Positions 36,452-49,798 of a DNA stretch of 64,000 nucleotides are shown here, in pieces. The position numbers and the translations under genes were made by a program. Origin of the DNA: Polytrichum commune (lineage: Eukaryota > Streptophyta > Polytrichopsida > Polytrichales > Polytrichaceae). Position 1 is the first letter of the stretch, and every line of letters begins with the position of its first letter. The DNA is taken from positions 6,016,001 through 6,080,000 of the forward strand of contig OX485804.1 in the NCBI GenBank assembly GCA_950295325.1, given 5' to 3'. The notes under the pieces are model-generated. The model worked only from the letters and a program-made list of their open reading frames with translations, ran no database searches and was not told the origin of the DNA.

Positions 36452-39400
36452 TTATGTAGTTAAAATTTCAGGTAGGGTGCTGGAGACGGTGCCCAACACC
36501 TTGGCCTGGGTGTCTGGGAAACAAGCGAATCCTGGTAACTCGGACACCGAGCCATCCTGACCTATTAACACAGGGTAGGTGAGCAAATGGCCTGGTAAGT
36601 CTATGTTCTGGTCTTGCGAAAACATCTTCCACAACTCATCGGATCGTTGGTTCATTTTTCGCATGCATGCCAAACTCCAGGGTTGTAGAAAGACATTGTC
36701 AAGGAAGCCACAGTGCTCAAACCATAGTGACATGCGGAAGCCATGAATTTGGCCAAGTGCAGGAGCCTGTGCTGCAAGCTGGTGTGGTTGGTACGCTCCA
36801 ATCGCAATCTCTGAGTCTCGAGCACCATCCATGGATCTCTGGTTGATGTTTGCTGATCCTATGATAATATACTCATCATCCACTGCACATGCCCAATACA
36901 TGCAGATTTTCAGAATTTCAAATTTAATTTTTTCTTGAAAAGTTATCCTCACTAACATTACATTGATGGGGATCAAAGTGCAGTCCCACTCACTTCCACA
37001 TGTTCTCGTGGATCAGAAAGAGGCTCAAGTCTCTAGAACTGATAATTTTGGACCACTCTTTCTGTCGGCAAGGAAGGGAATTATAGAAATATGGAACACT
37101 TCGCAATCAAACCAAATATATAAAAAAAATTAAAAGAAAGAAGAGAAGCAAAGAGATAAGATATGTTCCTTGCTGCCAGCTTTACAGTAGGAACTACACT
37201 AAACATCTGATTTAATGTGGCAATAAAACTGGTGTACAAATGAATCAGAATCTCACCAATCATCATCTTCGCATGGACATAAATCATGAAACGGCGGTGC
37301 TCTTGGGCAGCTTTGTAATTTTGATCTACCACTGTTTTCGTTGGCACATACTCTCCTGCCTGATAGGTTTCCCGGTTGCCTAAGCAATAAAAGGAGAGGT
37401 AGTCTTTTGGGTGTTGGTCAAATATCCTCTGGACGCGCAACGCTTCTGCTATTTCCTTGTACATCATTTGCATGGTTCGTCTCTGCCAATCCAGTATTGC
37501 TTGGACAGATCCCGACTCTGGAATACCCTCAGGCCACATGGGTATCACCACATACACTGTGAAACGCTCACCCTCTTCAATTTTGCTCACGATTTTGCGC
37601 ACAATCTCCATGGGGATCAGGTGGTAAGCCCCACTCTCTTGTTTGCTATCCCATGCAAAGCTGCTGCCCAGGAAATACTGATTTTCAATGTAGATAAAAT
37701 TCCTTGCACGCCTGATGGCATTTATATATGCATCTTGAATACTGCGGTCCACTTTGTTATCTTTCACACTTACCAAACCTTGCGCTGTAGCTTCGTCAAC
37801 ATTGTCTGGAAATCCAAATGCCGCACCTGCAACAATATTTTAGCAATAAAGATTTAGCACACGTGATAATTGTGTTTGGACACAAGAACTTCCAAGCTGG
37901 GAGATACCTAGCTTTCTGTCCATATATTGGAACATTCACATGTTATATAACATCTAGAATTCCCTCTAACTTACAAATGTTTGTGCACCACTTACTGTCC
38001 GCAGAACATGCAAAGTCATTCATTGTTTCTCAAAACCACCACAGAATGTTGCAATATAGTTATAGTATATCAAATAAGCACCTGCATCAATGGAACGAAA
38101 CAGCTGTACATTCCAGGTGTCAGGATCGTCATCAAATGTGGCAACACTTGGAGGAGAAAGACCAAAGTCCTCAAGTCGAATAAGGAGGTGCTCTCGATCC
38201 TTTCCAGCCTGCTTTCTCCATCTCTGGTCAAAGTTGAAAAACACATCCCAAGCAATTGGACCTTCCAACTTGGAGTGAATATCATGCCATGGCTCGCGGG
38301 GTCCCCCAAAGTCTATGGACGCACCAGTGAAGTTGGGCTGATGGAAGTCCTGCTTGTTGGCGTTATCTAAGGTTTTAAATAGAGAATGGTACTGAGTATC
38401 GTACCGGCCATCACAAAGGTCAATACCTCCCACAAAGCTCACAACTCTTCGAGCACCAGAGGAGTGCGCTCCACGGCTTGAAAGAGGGGGTGCGTCCACT
38501 ATCACACTCTTCTGGTGGTGTGTGAAAAGGCCCCCAATTGTTGCAGTCTGGAAGTAAGTCAACTTTTCAGGGTCCCTGGGACACAGGTAACAGTTCACAC
38601 TCGTGTTTTGGAAATAAAACAAGGTTGGCTCATCGTGAGTATCCATCACACCCACCTTCTTCAACAAGTTTGAGGTTCGGTCATCCCACACAAGAAGGTT
38701 CACTCTTACCCCCTGATCAGCCTTTCGCTTAAGAAGCTCTCCCAATGTCAATCCCTCGTCCCCAGGTACTTTCCTTTGTGGATCTCGACACAGAGTGATT
38801 TCTGTGTAGACAGACCAGCCTGTGATGTAAATAAAATGCTTTGCATTGGTGATGGCTTCGAAGATATCCTCCCAACAATGGGTGGGTTGATAGACCTCAT
38901 CGTTGGCAAGGTATATCGGAGGCAGGAAGTTGTCAGCCATATGTGAATCCTGGTACAAGGTGACACGACACCCTTTTCTTTGGGAGAAGTAGCAGCAAGG
39001 AACACCTTGGTACTCTGAGTCTCGAATTCCCAAACCCCAATAAGGGTCACGAGAGGCCTCACAAAACTGCAATCTGAAACGTATTTTGGCATTCTTGAGC
39101 TTCCCTTCATGATCATTGTAAAGAGGATACCAATCATCAATTGTCTTCCCTGCCAGGAGAAGGAAGCCAGGCCACAAGTACACAAAATGAGTCAGCCGAA
39201 TAACTAGAATAATAATAGAAAATAAATGAAATAACCCAATCCGAGAGATCGAAATGCAAAGATGTACCGCACACTGAAACCTGGGTATTGATGATTTATT
39301 GTGTTCCAATATAAATAGAAGCTCAGTCACACCTGAAAGAAGATCAATTGCTGGAATGCGAGCTCGACCAACAACAGTAGTGCCTACAATGGCAGCATCC

Positions 39401-40811
39401 TTGATGGAAACTTTGATTTCTGAAACAGTGTGCGCACAGTAAATGCGGAATGACTCATTCCAAATAGGATCTCTAGGTTGGCCCTCCAATACACGTGTCC
39501 GCCCAACTCTGGTGTCTCCCAAATCAACGGTCGCGTAGTACTTGCTATATCCTTTCCCTAATTTGAGGGTTACTTCACTGGTTTCAATGAACTGTCACAC
39601 CAGTCCCATACCATGTATTTAGTTTGAGGAAAGTTTTCATACGTATTGGCATTGTAGCTCTCACAATTCGCACTACATAAATGGTCAAGTTATACATGTG
39701 ACAAACGCAATCTGCAGTTTATTTGAACCAGATATGATGGTCATTCTATAATGTCCTCCAACATATAAATAAATAAATAATTTCCAAGCACATAATCCTC
39801 CTAACCAGTGCTGATGACCATGACCTCAAAGCATGGTCACCACAGAGAACCCATATGAAACTCGACCTTTGAGAACATAGGTCGCCAGGTTGCAAGAGGA
39901 GAAGTAACATGCATTTCAAGTGAGTAGGGCACCTGATCTACATTCAATCCTTTCAACCTAATCAAACTCTTAGATTAACATAAAGTATTTATTTATCCAT
40001 TGTGTCATCTGGAAGAAAAACATGATAGAAAACTGATGGGGAATATCATATCATGAAAGCATTTACAAGACCAGCCTACTTACCCCACCGCGTGAAAAGG
40101 GATTGTTATTCCTGCTTCCCAGAACTGTTCAAGACTACACTTCCACCAGACTGGGTGAATCGTATTACCTAGGACAAAGACAAACATCACTACACTAACC
40201 ATCTGACTGGGTGTGCCATTAAAATTGGTGTGCCATGTTAATTAGAGTGGTGTTCATGACTTGTCATGTAGTGTCATATGTCAGCCTCTCTTGTTGCCAC
40301 CCAGTCATTGAAAGACACTTAGTGTGGGTCGTTGATGAATAATGTGGCCACACTAAATCAGATATTTAGTGAAGTTAGAAAAAGCACCCAACTCTGCTGA
40401 GGGTGTACTTCAAACAAGCTCAACCAATGAAGAACACCATGAAAGCACTTACAAGTCCGGCCTACTTACCCCACCTTGTGAAAAGGGATGATTTTTCCCT
40501 CTTCCCAGCACTGTTCAAAGAAGACTACAGTTCCACCATAGGTTCTCTTGACGAGGGCAATCACGCACCAAGTGTCATATGATGCCCTCTCTAGTAGCCA
40601 CCCAGTGATTTCAAGAGAGTTAGTGAGGGTCAATGATGAATAGTGCGGGCCACACTAAATCGGATGTTTACTTCAAAGTTCAGACAAGCTCATCAAGACT
40701 GACCTTTCTGATGAATCCAGGAGCACCACCCAACTTTCGTTGATCTGTCACAACGTCTTGGGCCTCGTAAATTGTGACATTCAGAGTACCATGTAGCAAG
40801 TAACTCGCCAT
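36452..40811 (-). CDS. Phospholipase D, alpha-type (second tandem copy)
   Basis: Exons on the minus strand are 40811-40704, 39591-39333, 39149-38082, 37826-37257 and 36882-36452, giving 811 aa. The C2 domain occupies about residues 1-122 ([20 protein letters not shown] start). HKD motif 1 is HHQKSVIVD (His334, Lys336, Asp341), and HKD motif 2 is HAKMMIVDDEY (His663, Lys665, Asp670). The protein ends in LPEILTT as PLD alpha proteins do. Four exons have exactly the same length as in the copy at 26192; exon 3 is 6 nt longer. Both genes should make phosphatidic acid from membrane phospholipids. Differences are concentrated in the C2 domain and around residues 336-355 and 425-450, which may alter calcium or membrane response. 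No lesion. Intron 1 (1112 nt) has been enlarged by a tandem duplication. Confidence 0.95.
40045..40690. repeat. ~390-bp tandem duplication in intron 1 of the second PLD gene
   Basis: About 40045-40375 and 40435-40680 share CATGAAAGCATTTACAAG-like, CCTACTTACCCCACC, GTGAAAAGGGAT, GCCACCCAGT and GGCCACACTAAATC strings in the same order. Part of the unit (near 40205-40340) also recurs near 385-490 and 805-870. Confidence 0.75.
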
Positions 40812-42100
40812 GGTCTCTCCCTCTCTACTCCAACAACACTGTCACCGAGTACAGTAAGAAGTACCTTGATCCACCTGGTTTTCTACCTGCACAAAACCCC
40901 ACAAATAAGTAAGTATATGCAATCAGAGGCTCCTGCTCGACCCAGAACATTGTTGACCATGTCAAGCATGAAAATTATAATTGGAAGTTTGCCTCCTTTC
41001 TCATATAGACCCCTTAAGAGGACCGAAAATGAACCTAAGATACAACTTCAAGCACCAGAAAGCCGATCAATCATCGAACACAAGCAGGAAGTTTGACACA
41101 AATTTGTATACGCACGAACAGAGCAACTCCTCTTTATTATTTGATCCAAAGCACATTTGGGCTTAAAGACATGTACTTCTGTACACAAACAAAAGGCGAC
41201 CAATCGGTTGGAGCAAGGACCCAAGCCAGAGACGAATGTAACTAGTCAAGTTCCTGGATATGAAGAGAACCCTCTCTGTGGATGTTAACACGATTGACAA
41301 CCAATTACCACGACCGTTGACAGTCAAGGCTTACTAAGAGTCATCCATAAATACTTGAAAGTAATCTGCACATCTGGATCCCTCAGTCCTACTTAAGAGC
41401 ATACAACAGCTTACAGGTAGCCATCATCTGCCTCTGAGCTCAAATTGCAGAGTGCAGCTTCATTAGCAAAACCACCAGACCTATAACCCCTTGACTTGCC
41501 ACGAGGGTCTGACTTAAAGGCCACATCCGGTATTCTCATATCACATCCTAACCCAAATGAAATTATGCACAACCACATGCACATAAACCACCCTTAATGA
41601 GGAGGCAACGTAGCATAAAAAAACATATTACCACTACCAACCAAATTTCCAAGCTGTCTGTGATACTGTATGTCTTGTTAAATTGTCCTCCAAATGTCAG
41701 AGGAAGCTAACTATCCTCTAAATTGGGCATGGAACACCCAATTTCTGACATTCTAAAAAAGGGGTTACCCACCTCACAGACCTGAGTCCACCAAAATCTT
41801 AACACAGCAATGTCTCATCAATCCTGCTGCTCTGAAACAGAGGAACCTGCAACAACCCAATACACCATTCCACTTGCACTAACTTACTTACGTACTTACT
41901 TACATTCCTACAGAGCAACAAAACCAAAACTAAAACCCAAACCCACCTGCCGGCATGTACACAACAAGTACAAATTGAGGAGTCCACTCAAAAAAAGCTT
42001 TCCCCAGATGAACCTCTCTCTGTTGTTGGAGGTAGGAAGTACCTAGCCAGCATCTTCCAGGGCACCGATGTCTGTCTGCCTCCTGTCCTCGTTACCCAAG
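40812..42100. other. 5' flank of the second PLD gene
   Basis: Should contain its promoter and 5' leader. I see no other gene. Confidence 0.4.
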
Positions 42101-42104
42101 TCCT

Positions 42105-42285
42105 ATGGTGCTGCTTCTTCTTCTTCTCCTACTTCTTCTTCTAAGTCGTGATGCTTCCTTCAACACTTTTTCCATCTAATGACATGCTGTTCTTCGTTTT
42201 CTTTTTCTTCTTCTTCTTCTTCAGAGTGTGTGTTTCTTTCCCTGTTGTGGTGATGATTCTTCTTCTTCTTCTTCTTCCTGTGCAC
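42105..42285. repeat. CTT-rich polypyrimidine tracts
   Basis: Several runs of CTT/TTC (about 42112-42140, 42205-42222 and 42258-42278). The overlapping Lys/Glu- or Ser/Phe-rich frames on both strands are products of these runs. A related block follows at 44600-44780, so about 42230-42420 and 44600-44780 are copies of one dispersed repeat (shared ACAAGCACGGTG and GGCCATCACATG). Confidence 0.7.
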
Positions 42286-42420
42286 CTGGGATGCGGCGTT
42301 GGGGCATGTGGAGCTGTAAAGGTTGTCCTGCGTGCCAGTCTCACAGCAAGCACGGTGAAGGGCCATCACATGCCCTAATTCCGTGTGATAGTACAAGTCC
42401 TCCTCCCATTACCAATGGGC

Positions 42421-44599
42421 CATGACGTACTATGGTCTAACCCCCATAATACGACACCTTGACTATACAATGCACTTCATGTTGACCAAACTTCTAGTGG
42501 TAATTTAACCCAATATTACAACTACAAAGCTCATAATACAACATTTTTTAGGCCTAATGTGTCATATAATAGAGGTGCTTAATGTGTGCATGTGGTGGGA
42601 TTCACACTATGATCTGTCTTGGGATCGGGGAGCACATAGTGAATTTATCAATGGGTTAAGTGAACTTAACTCAAGTTCATTGTTTTACACCTTGGGTTCA
42701 AAACAATTGTTGCATTTTTGAGTTTGTGGGTTTGGGTGGAGGTTGAAGGGTTTAGGGTTTAGGGTTTGTTCGATCTGCATATTAGAATTCTAAATTGTTG
42801 ATTTCCCTTCTTAATTCAAAATATGTCCTCACACTTGAAGATTGGAATCTTCAGTCCTCTTTGACTTCTACTCTCGTTTTACACAAACAATTAATTTATC
42901 TTCTAGAGTTTCTTGTGTTCTTTCTAAACAGACATGGGTCGCCTCCTAAGGCTTAGCCGTTTCATAGTGGTGACCATTTAGAGGTCAGTTGCATCTTCCT
43001 TAAAGAAAGACATGCTTGTTGGTTTTGATGTTTTCTCCCTCAATTCTTGGACTTAGGAAGTAAATTTCTATTCATTGGATTTGCATCCTCAATTGCTTTC
43101 AATTGATACCTTAACTAGAAATGAAAGAATGAGAACATAGTGAGTGGTTGAAGAATCAAGTGTATTTAGCATTGCACACTATTTTCATGTGTGATAATGT
43201 AAATTGTGGGCCACACTATAGAGTCAAGAAAGGCAAGTCAAAACATACATATGTTGACATTATTTATCAAAATCATTGTAATTTAACTCGTGCAATTTGG
43301 CCCATTGCACCTATGGTCCCCCCCCCCCCACACACACACACACAGGTGTGTTTAGAAGGATGGGCACCATGCCAAATGTCCCTTTCCAACTAGCACTTCT
43401 CAAGTTTAAAAAAGAAGCTTTATTGGAATGGTGCCAACATTGATGGGGAGTGGACCTAACATAGTTTTTACCATAGTAGTATTGAATGCATCGTCATACC
43501 AAGGCATGAAATTAGATGCCCATGGTACCCCTCGAGAAAGAATCCGAACATTCAATTCGGGTAGATAAACCTAGTAAGTACCACATTTGATGTTTCAACG
43601 TATCATCATTAGAGTGTTTTAATGTTCAAGATTTCATAAAACCACCTATTCTTTAGGGAGATGATGGAAAGCTCTCTAAACAATAATAATGATAAACAAC
43701 AATGTGAAAGTGTACTTCGGGGAATGCAATGGGGAATGCCAAAATCCATTCTCACATTGTTCTTTATTGTTGAGAAATTTTTAAGAACCAATGGGCACAC
43801 AACATTATTACAGTGGAACACTTCAACAATTAAACACTACTAGTGTCATAGTTATTGGGGAGTTAATATTACCCAATGTGATACCATGTGCCAAACCTAA
43901 GGCATCATGGATAGGCACATGTTGGCATTCCTATTTATAGGTGGTCACTTCAAATTTTACCATTGTAAATCATGTTTGGCAAGAAGCAGCGGGGTGATGG
44001 CCTTGACATCCATCCACACCCTTCATTGCATTTTGAATGTGTTGTCTAAGGTAGACGTCTTTTAACTAGACATTTTTATGCGATTAAAGCCTTTTTTAAT
44101 TGGAGATCTTCAACACTCATAATTTTTCAAAGACACTTGCAAATGTATGTGGAGGAGATAGCAATTATATACCACCTTGGAATTTGTAAAATTTACTATG
44201 AACTTCTAAACATAACATGTTTTTGCCCATAAATTGGCCAAGTATTGCCCCCCCCCCCCCGGTGGCGCTGAAGAAACATTTTATGTTGCCTTAAGTACAC
44301 TCTCTACCACCCCCATGTTGAGCCACATATGGAGTATTTCGGGTGCTCATTCGCCCAACTAGACCATACATAAGACTTGTGCATTTGATGGGTGCATCCA
44401 CTTTCAAATCATGTTCCTCGCCTTCATTGAAAGTAATTGCATGGGTGGAGTTAATTTGGTCACATTCTAAGTTAAATACAATTTTAGAAGGTGAACAACC
44501 ACTTAATGACTTTGACTGCCACAATTCAACCTTAAAGCATCTGATCTATTATCGAAGGTGTTGCATTCATACCAGTCTATTTTTTTTCTTTTTCTTTTC
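42421..44599. other. Intergenic, no gene recognised
   Basis: Contains three TTTAGGG-like units at about 42748-42768, a C/CA simple tract at about 43319-43345 and a C tract at about 44248-44261. Nothing else is supported. Confidence 0.4.
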
Positions 44600-44780
44600 C
44601 CCATGTTATGATAGATCTTCTTCTTCTTGTGCACTTGTGAAGTTCTAAAGATCATCATGCGTGTTGGCGTCGCAACAAGCACGGTGGAGGGAAGGCCATC
44701 ACATGAGCTATTTTCATGTCATAGCAAGCCCTCTCTCTCTCTCCCTCTTTCTCTCTCCATTACCCATTACCATTGAATTC

Positions 44781-45420
44781 TAGAGAGCATTCTTTTCAAA
44801 TTTATTTTTGCAAGAGGTTTCAAGTAAACCTTTCTACATCTTTTGTCAAATTGGCTTTTATTAATCTTACTACTTATATTTCTATAAGTAATAATAAGTA
44901 GTACTATAACATGATAAGTAGAAATAATCTGATTAATTTAATTATTACTATTTATAGTATTATCCATACTATATTACTACCCATTGGAAAGTGTAATGAG
45001 TGGTGGTTACGAGTTATTGTTAGTGAAACAAACTCAATCCCTAAATGATACTTACATTTTTAGAAAATAGATTAAAGAAGGCATAAGGGGACGAGTGTCA
45101 ATGGACTCCCAAAGGACGGTAGGGTCACAACGTACCCAACACAACATAAAGTTAGAGCATCCATTGAATGCAGTTAGATAAATAGATAGATAAAAAAACT
45201 CTGGACCTGTTGTAAAGGCTAGCGTGAATAAAGTGTCTATTCATATTGTTAATGATCTTGTGTCCACTAGGCAGAGGGTCATTGGGACAGTACCACTCTC
45301 CTTTGTCAAGAATAAACACTTTAGTGATTGGTAACCAATAAAAGTAACCATGGGATGATGGTTTGGATAATTACGTGTTAGTCGGTCCCCTAGTAGCAAT
45401 ATTTTGATTTTAATTTGCGC
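44781..45420. other. Intergenic, nothing recognised
   Basis: AT-rich sequence with imperfect AATAAGTAGTA-type repeats near 44885-44985. No gene. Confidence 0.4.
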
Positions 45421-45845
45421 CTAATATTTATTCTGTTGGTATTGATTGGTTGATTTCTATTCATCTTTTGTGTAGTAGGATTGAGCCAACATAGTGTATG
45501 GCATAAGTGTTTATTGTTTTGAATGCGTTTTTAATGGAGGTTTCGGGAAGTAAAAAAAATTGTTCATATTGTTTCATTGAGGGGGTATGTGTAGTTCCTC
45601 TAGCGCCAACCATGATGACTATGAGTGGGTCTACTTTCCATCCTTGCTGGATGAGGCAGTTGATTACTAGTTGGTATTTTTGGGTTTTGTTGTTTATTGT
45701 TTATTGTGAGAATTTGTCATTAGTGTATGTGAGTTCTATAAATTATATTGTGAGGTTGTCTACTGGGGCTAATGGTGGAGTACTCAGGTATGGAAGTCCT
45801 TTAATACATAGTAAGCCGGATTTTAATATGGCGTTACCTCCATTA
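45421..45845 (-). mobile_element. LINE 3'-end fragment, inverted relative of the element at 54890
   Basis: Read on the minus strand it matches about 58160-58677: the last part of the ORF and the 3' tail, including the CAATAAACACT and CAATCCT-CTACACAA strings. It is truncated at its 5' side at about 45845, typical of 5'-truncated LINE insertion. The frame is broken in places. Confidence 0.8.
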
Positions 45846-46007
45846 AATGCACATATATACTCTCATGAGCCACATCTTATCAATAGAGATCAGACAATAT
45901 CCTCACGTATTGTATCATCCTCAATATCGGCATATGAGGGTTTTGTCAATACATTATCACCACATTTTGAGCACCTAGTGAAGACTTCCATCACTTCCTC
46001 AAAAGCA

Positions 46008-46366
46008 AACAACAACAACATATTTAGTGTCATATGGTGTTTTATGTCACTATGTTAACTTTTTGGATGACACTTCTTATGAATCGGGAACAAATATTGT
46101 CATGGATGATGGATGCATTCATCCATTGGCCAACACCCCACCTTCTCTTGTCAGCAACTCGTGATGAAATATTGTCATGGATGATTGAAATGTGGATGAA
46201 AGATCACTTAGAAAGTGACAGTAATTGCAACACCGTAATTCTCATAATCCCCCAAAAACATTTACAAGAAATGACAAATAATGTTGGGTTAACATTTAGT
46301 GTACAAGTAGTATTGAGCAAGACAATTAGAATTGGTGACACTAAATACCATATTTAGTGTAGATTC
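46008..46366. mobile_element. CACTA-like non-autonomous element, copy 3 (weak)
   Basis: The right end GACACTAAATACCATATTTA then GTGTAG is the inverse of the family left end. The left end near 46018 keeps only ATATTTAGTGTCATATGGTG. Interior strings GAATCGGGAACAAATATTGTCAT and CATGGATGAT repeat internally. Confidence 0.4.
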
Positions 46367-47990
46367 CCTATACTTTGGTAATAGTGATGGGGGTCCATCT
46401 CAAAGAGGTGGGAGTCTAAGTTAGCCCTAAGGTGGAGGTTTCCATAGTCATCCAAGTCCATTTAATCACTTACTAGGGTCACGTAATGCCAACATGGATG
46501 AGATCTATATTTTTTAAGCGAACAAAGTTCAAGTGTATGTGGTGGCAACTTGTGATTGATTGCCCTCATAAGAGTTTTGACAATTATCGTAGCCAAAGCA
46601 TTAGGATTTAGATGAGTGGTTACGGGTCAACCTATATATTGACTATGTGTTACCCTAACTTTACTACTTCAAAATTTGTAACAATTTCCATATTCAAGAA
46701 TTTTATTTATTTATTTATTTATTTATTTGCATACTCCTTAGAATTTGTTTCTCTTTGCAAGAAAATAATCTCCTATTATCACACCTCCTAAAGATATGCA
46801 AACTCTCTTATTTGATCAATTATAGATGCCTCAATCTTAGTCGTAGATAGGAATGTCAGGTAGATGGATGCTACATATGGTTTCCCATGATCCACATTGC
46901 CCTACACCGAAAGGTGGGAATAGCATGTAACCAAAGAGGCTCTTCATTTATCCTTGCTTCCTACGAAGCCGGTGTACAACTATTACGCCCACCAAGAAAT
47001 AGGGGGATTAACACACATATCCATCCATGTTGCTTTGAAGTTAGCACACAAGCACCCGGGTAGTATTACCCCCATGTAAATGTAACATTGGCAATAGTGC
47101 ATTGTTATCTTGTCACACTATAATAATGAACCAAAATTGTAATGTTTCACTTCAATGATGTTTTTCCTTCCTAATTTCACAAAATGTTCTCAATGATAAA
47201 GGACAAAGTGGGAATTCCAAAATATACCATGGGTATTGAATCAACCAAAATATACTTCCATCTTGTTCTGCATTCCTCCTTCATTATTAACTCTTTTTAG
47301 AGAGCTTTTCATCTTCTCCTTCAAGTAAAGGTGGTTACAATGGCCAATACTATGGACTTTGGAATGGAAAGGATGTGGGTTAGAATCCCTCCCCCCCTCA
47401 TGCACATGTGTTACAATAAAAATTTCACACAACGGAATATGTTTTTAAGCATCTCCAGTTATTGGAAGAGAACAGAAGAAGTAAGTTTCTTGGTTTTGTG
47501 CTCAAATGCTAAGCCCTCAACAACTTTCTCATCTTCATACTAGTTGGGTGTTCTTTCTTTATACTTGATGATATGAAAACCTCATCAAGCTCTTTCCAAG
47601 TGAGGTTAAGTCCATGTGTCCAAAAGAGTAACCCTACAAAACAACAAGTTATCACTATCTACTCAAAAGTCACATCACAATCTATTATCAAGCTGCACAA
47701 TTTCCAAATATTGTATGTCATGAAAGATGAAAATCGGGCTCCAAAAAGCATCTAAAGTTTACCCATGGCAAGTCAAACTTTACACCTGTCCATTATATAC
47801 CATTACAAAACGTCATTATGTTTTATTATATATGGTTTCATAATCTATGACCTCAAATGGTTGATTCAATACCCAAATCCATGTATTTTATAGCTACCTA
47901 GTGGAAAGGAACCAATGGTAAGACCATGCAATCCATGAAGTGAAGTCTACGAATTATAGACAATAGACCACATTTAATTTCATTGATTCT
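46367..47990. other. Intergenic, no gene recognised
   Basis: An ATTT run at about 46698-46728. The open frames at 47241-47755 are short and show no family features. Confidence 0.4.
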
Positions 47991-48150
47991 TGGGAGGTGC
48001 TAATAATAGGGGATTACAATCTAACCTCCCTAATATCAAGCTTGTGGCAACCAAAGTGCATGTGATATTAAGGAGGTATGTAGTGTTAACATAAATGTGT
48101 GATAGTATAGAATTAGTGATAGTGAATCTATGATAGTGATAGAGAATCAA
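47990..48150 (-). repeat. Dispersed repeat, inverted relative of 61840-61990
   Basis: Minus-strand reading shares ATATCACATGCACTTTGGTTG, then GCCACA and GGGAGGTTAGA, with about 61905-61970. Probably a MITE-type element. No coding content. Confidence 0.55.
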
Positions 48151-49795
48151 ACTCGAATAATGAGTGTGGGTCACACTAGTATTAAAGTTGAGGTGGAAAT
48201 AATATGGGTCTACTAGGTATTTCCCTAAGTCTTCCTAGAGGATTCCAACCAACAAAATAGTTGACAAATAATGAGCAATAGTTTAATGACAAAAGTAGCA
48301 TAGAATAACATAATCACTCACTTGAGTTTCTTACGAAAACATTAATGTGACCCACACTAACTGTAAGAGAATTGGCATGGGTTGACAATTAGTGTGGCCC
48401 ACATTAATCCCCAATACGAGAATTAATGTGAGCTCTAGAGAGCTACTATGGCCCACAATAATAAGACTATCTAATGTAGCTACTAAATCTCCCCGTTCAT
48501 TAATCGCAAATTGAAGATTCTTTTGCTCTTTAATGGATCGTATGTGTAGCTCTCCCTTATTTTTGTATTCTCTATGTTTTAAAGCATCTAGTCCAATCTC
48601 AACATAAAACATCTTATTATTGTCCTTCATTGACTTCAAGCCTTGCTGGCTATGATGACGTCACATTACTCAGCTCTTTGACTGCAACCTTGCAACCATG
48701 TATTGGGTGAGAATAGTGCTCCTTTAATTTCGGGATTCCTCGTTTATGGGGAACACTCAGACTGTGAGCTAGGGAGTTTTAGACAAACAACTATACACTT
48801 ATAAGTTTGTCAATTGCAACCTCTTTTCTTTTGGAAAGAGACCATCATCTAGTTGCTTAGTGGGTGACTATACAAAGCCCCACAAACCTAATGACAAATT
48901 GGAAACTTGGAAACAAGAGTAGTACAAGTGAACATGCATCAATCTTGAGGAATTCCTTGAATGAAGAAAGTTCGATTGAAAATCTTGAGGATTTAGACAC
49001 ACTGTTATGGGGACTATTACCTACCTTCAAGGTTATCTTCAAGGTAATTTTTGAAGATATTTACACACCACCGCCAATTATATGGTACATATTCAATAAA
49101 GATGCACCTTAGAAGATATTTTTCCTTTAATATCTCTCGATGGAACTTAACGCTCTATTGTTGGAAGTACCTAGTTGGTTGTTATATAAAGATTAGCATG
49201 TCAAGGGATGCGTGTGGCCCCCTCGAAACCACATATGGGACACATGTGTTTGATGTGGCAAAATACATGTCTCGATATGAGTGTTTAGCCTTTGACGAAG
49301 TTTATAAGGGTGGCTTCATTGGTATGCAAATTGACAAATTCAAGAAGATGCACCCAATGTAGATATTCAACTTGATTAGGTGCTCGAAATGCATGTTGTG
49401 GAATGACTTCTAACATACCTCCAAATGCTCACCAAACCCAAAGATAATCACAAACTAATTGTTTGTCTCATCCCAATACTTATCTTATTTGACTCATGAA
49501 CAATTGTCATCAACAGTTGTCACCGGTTTTTTGTCTCTACGAGAGAGATTTTAGGTGGTCAAAATTGATATTTTAGTACATTTGGATATTTAATATCTAC
49601 CTCGCAATGACAAAGAACCAATGGCAGTGACCTCGGTGTAGTGTCAAGGGATAGGGACAAGAACAAAGAGATTATTAGCTCATGTGTAGAGATTTTGTCA
49701 CAAATAGATGCCTCTCATAATTTAAGCGGCCTCTCAATCTTTTCAATATATAGTTCCACGTGACAACACTCCTTTCAAATAGGTATGTTCTTACC
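48151..49795. other. Intergenic, no gene recognised
   Basis: Open frames at 48331-48639 (minus) and 48864-49362 (plus) have no recognisable domain. An inverted pair of GTGTGGGTCACACTA / GTGACCCACACTAAC lies at about 48165 and 48341. Confidence 0.35.
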
Positions 49796-49798
49796 AGA

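Noticed and set aside
42141-42425. Open frames rich in Lys/Glu or Phe/Ser
   Set aside because: They are translations of CTT/GAA simple repeats.
42748-42768. Telomere-type TTTAGGG units
   Set aside because: Only about three units; too few for a telomere, and the same heptamer occurs by chance elsewhere (for example 52135, 63135).
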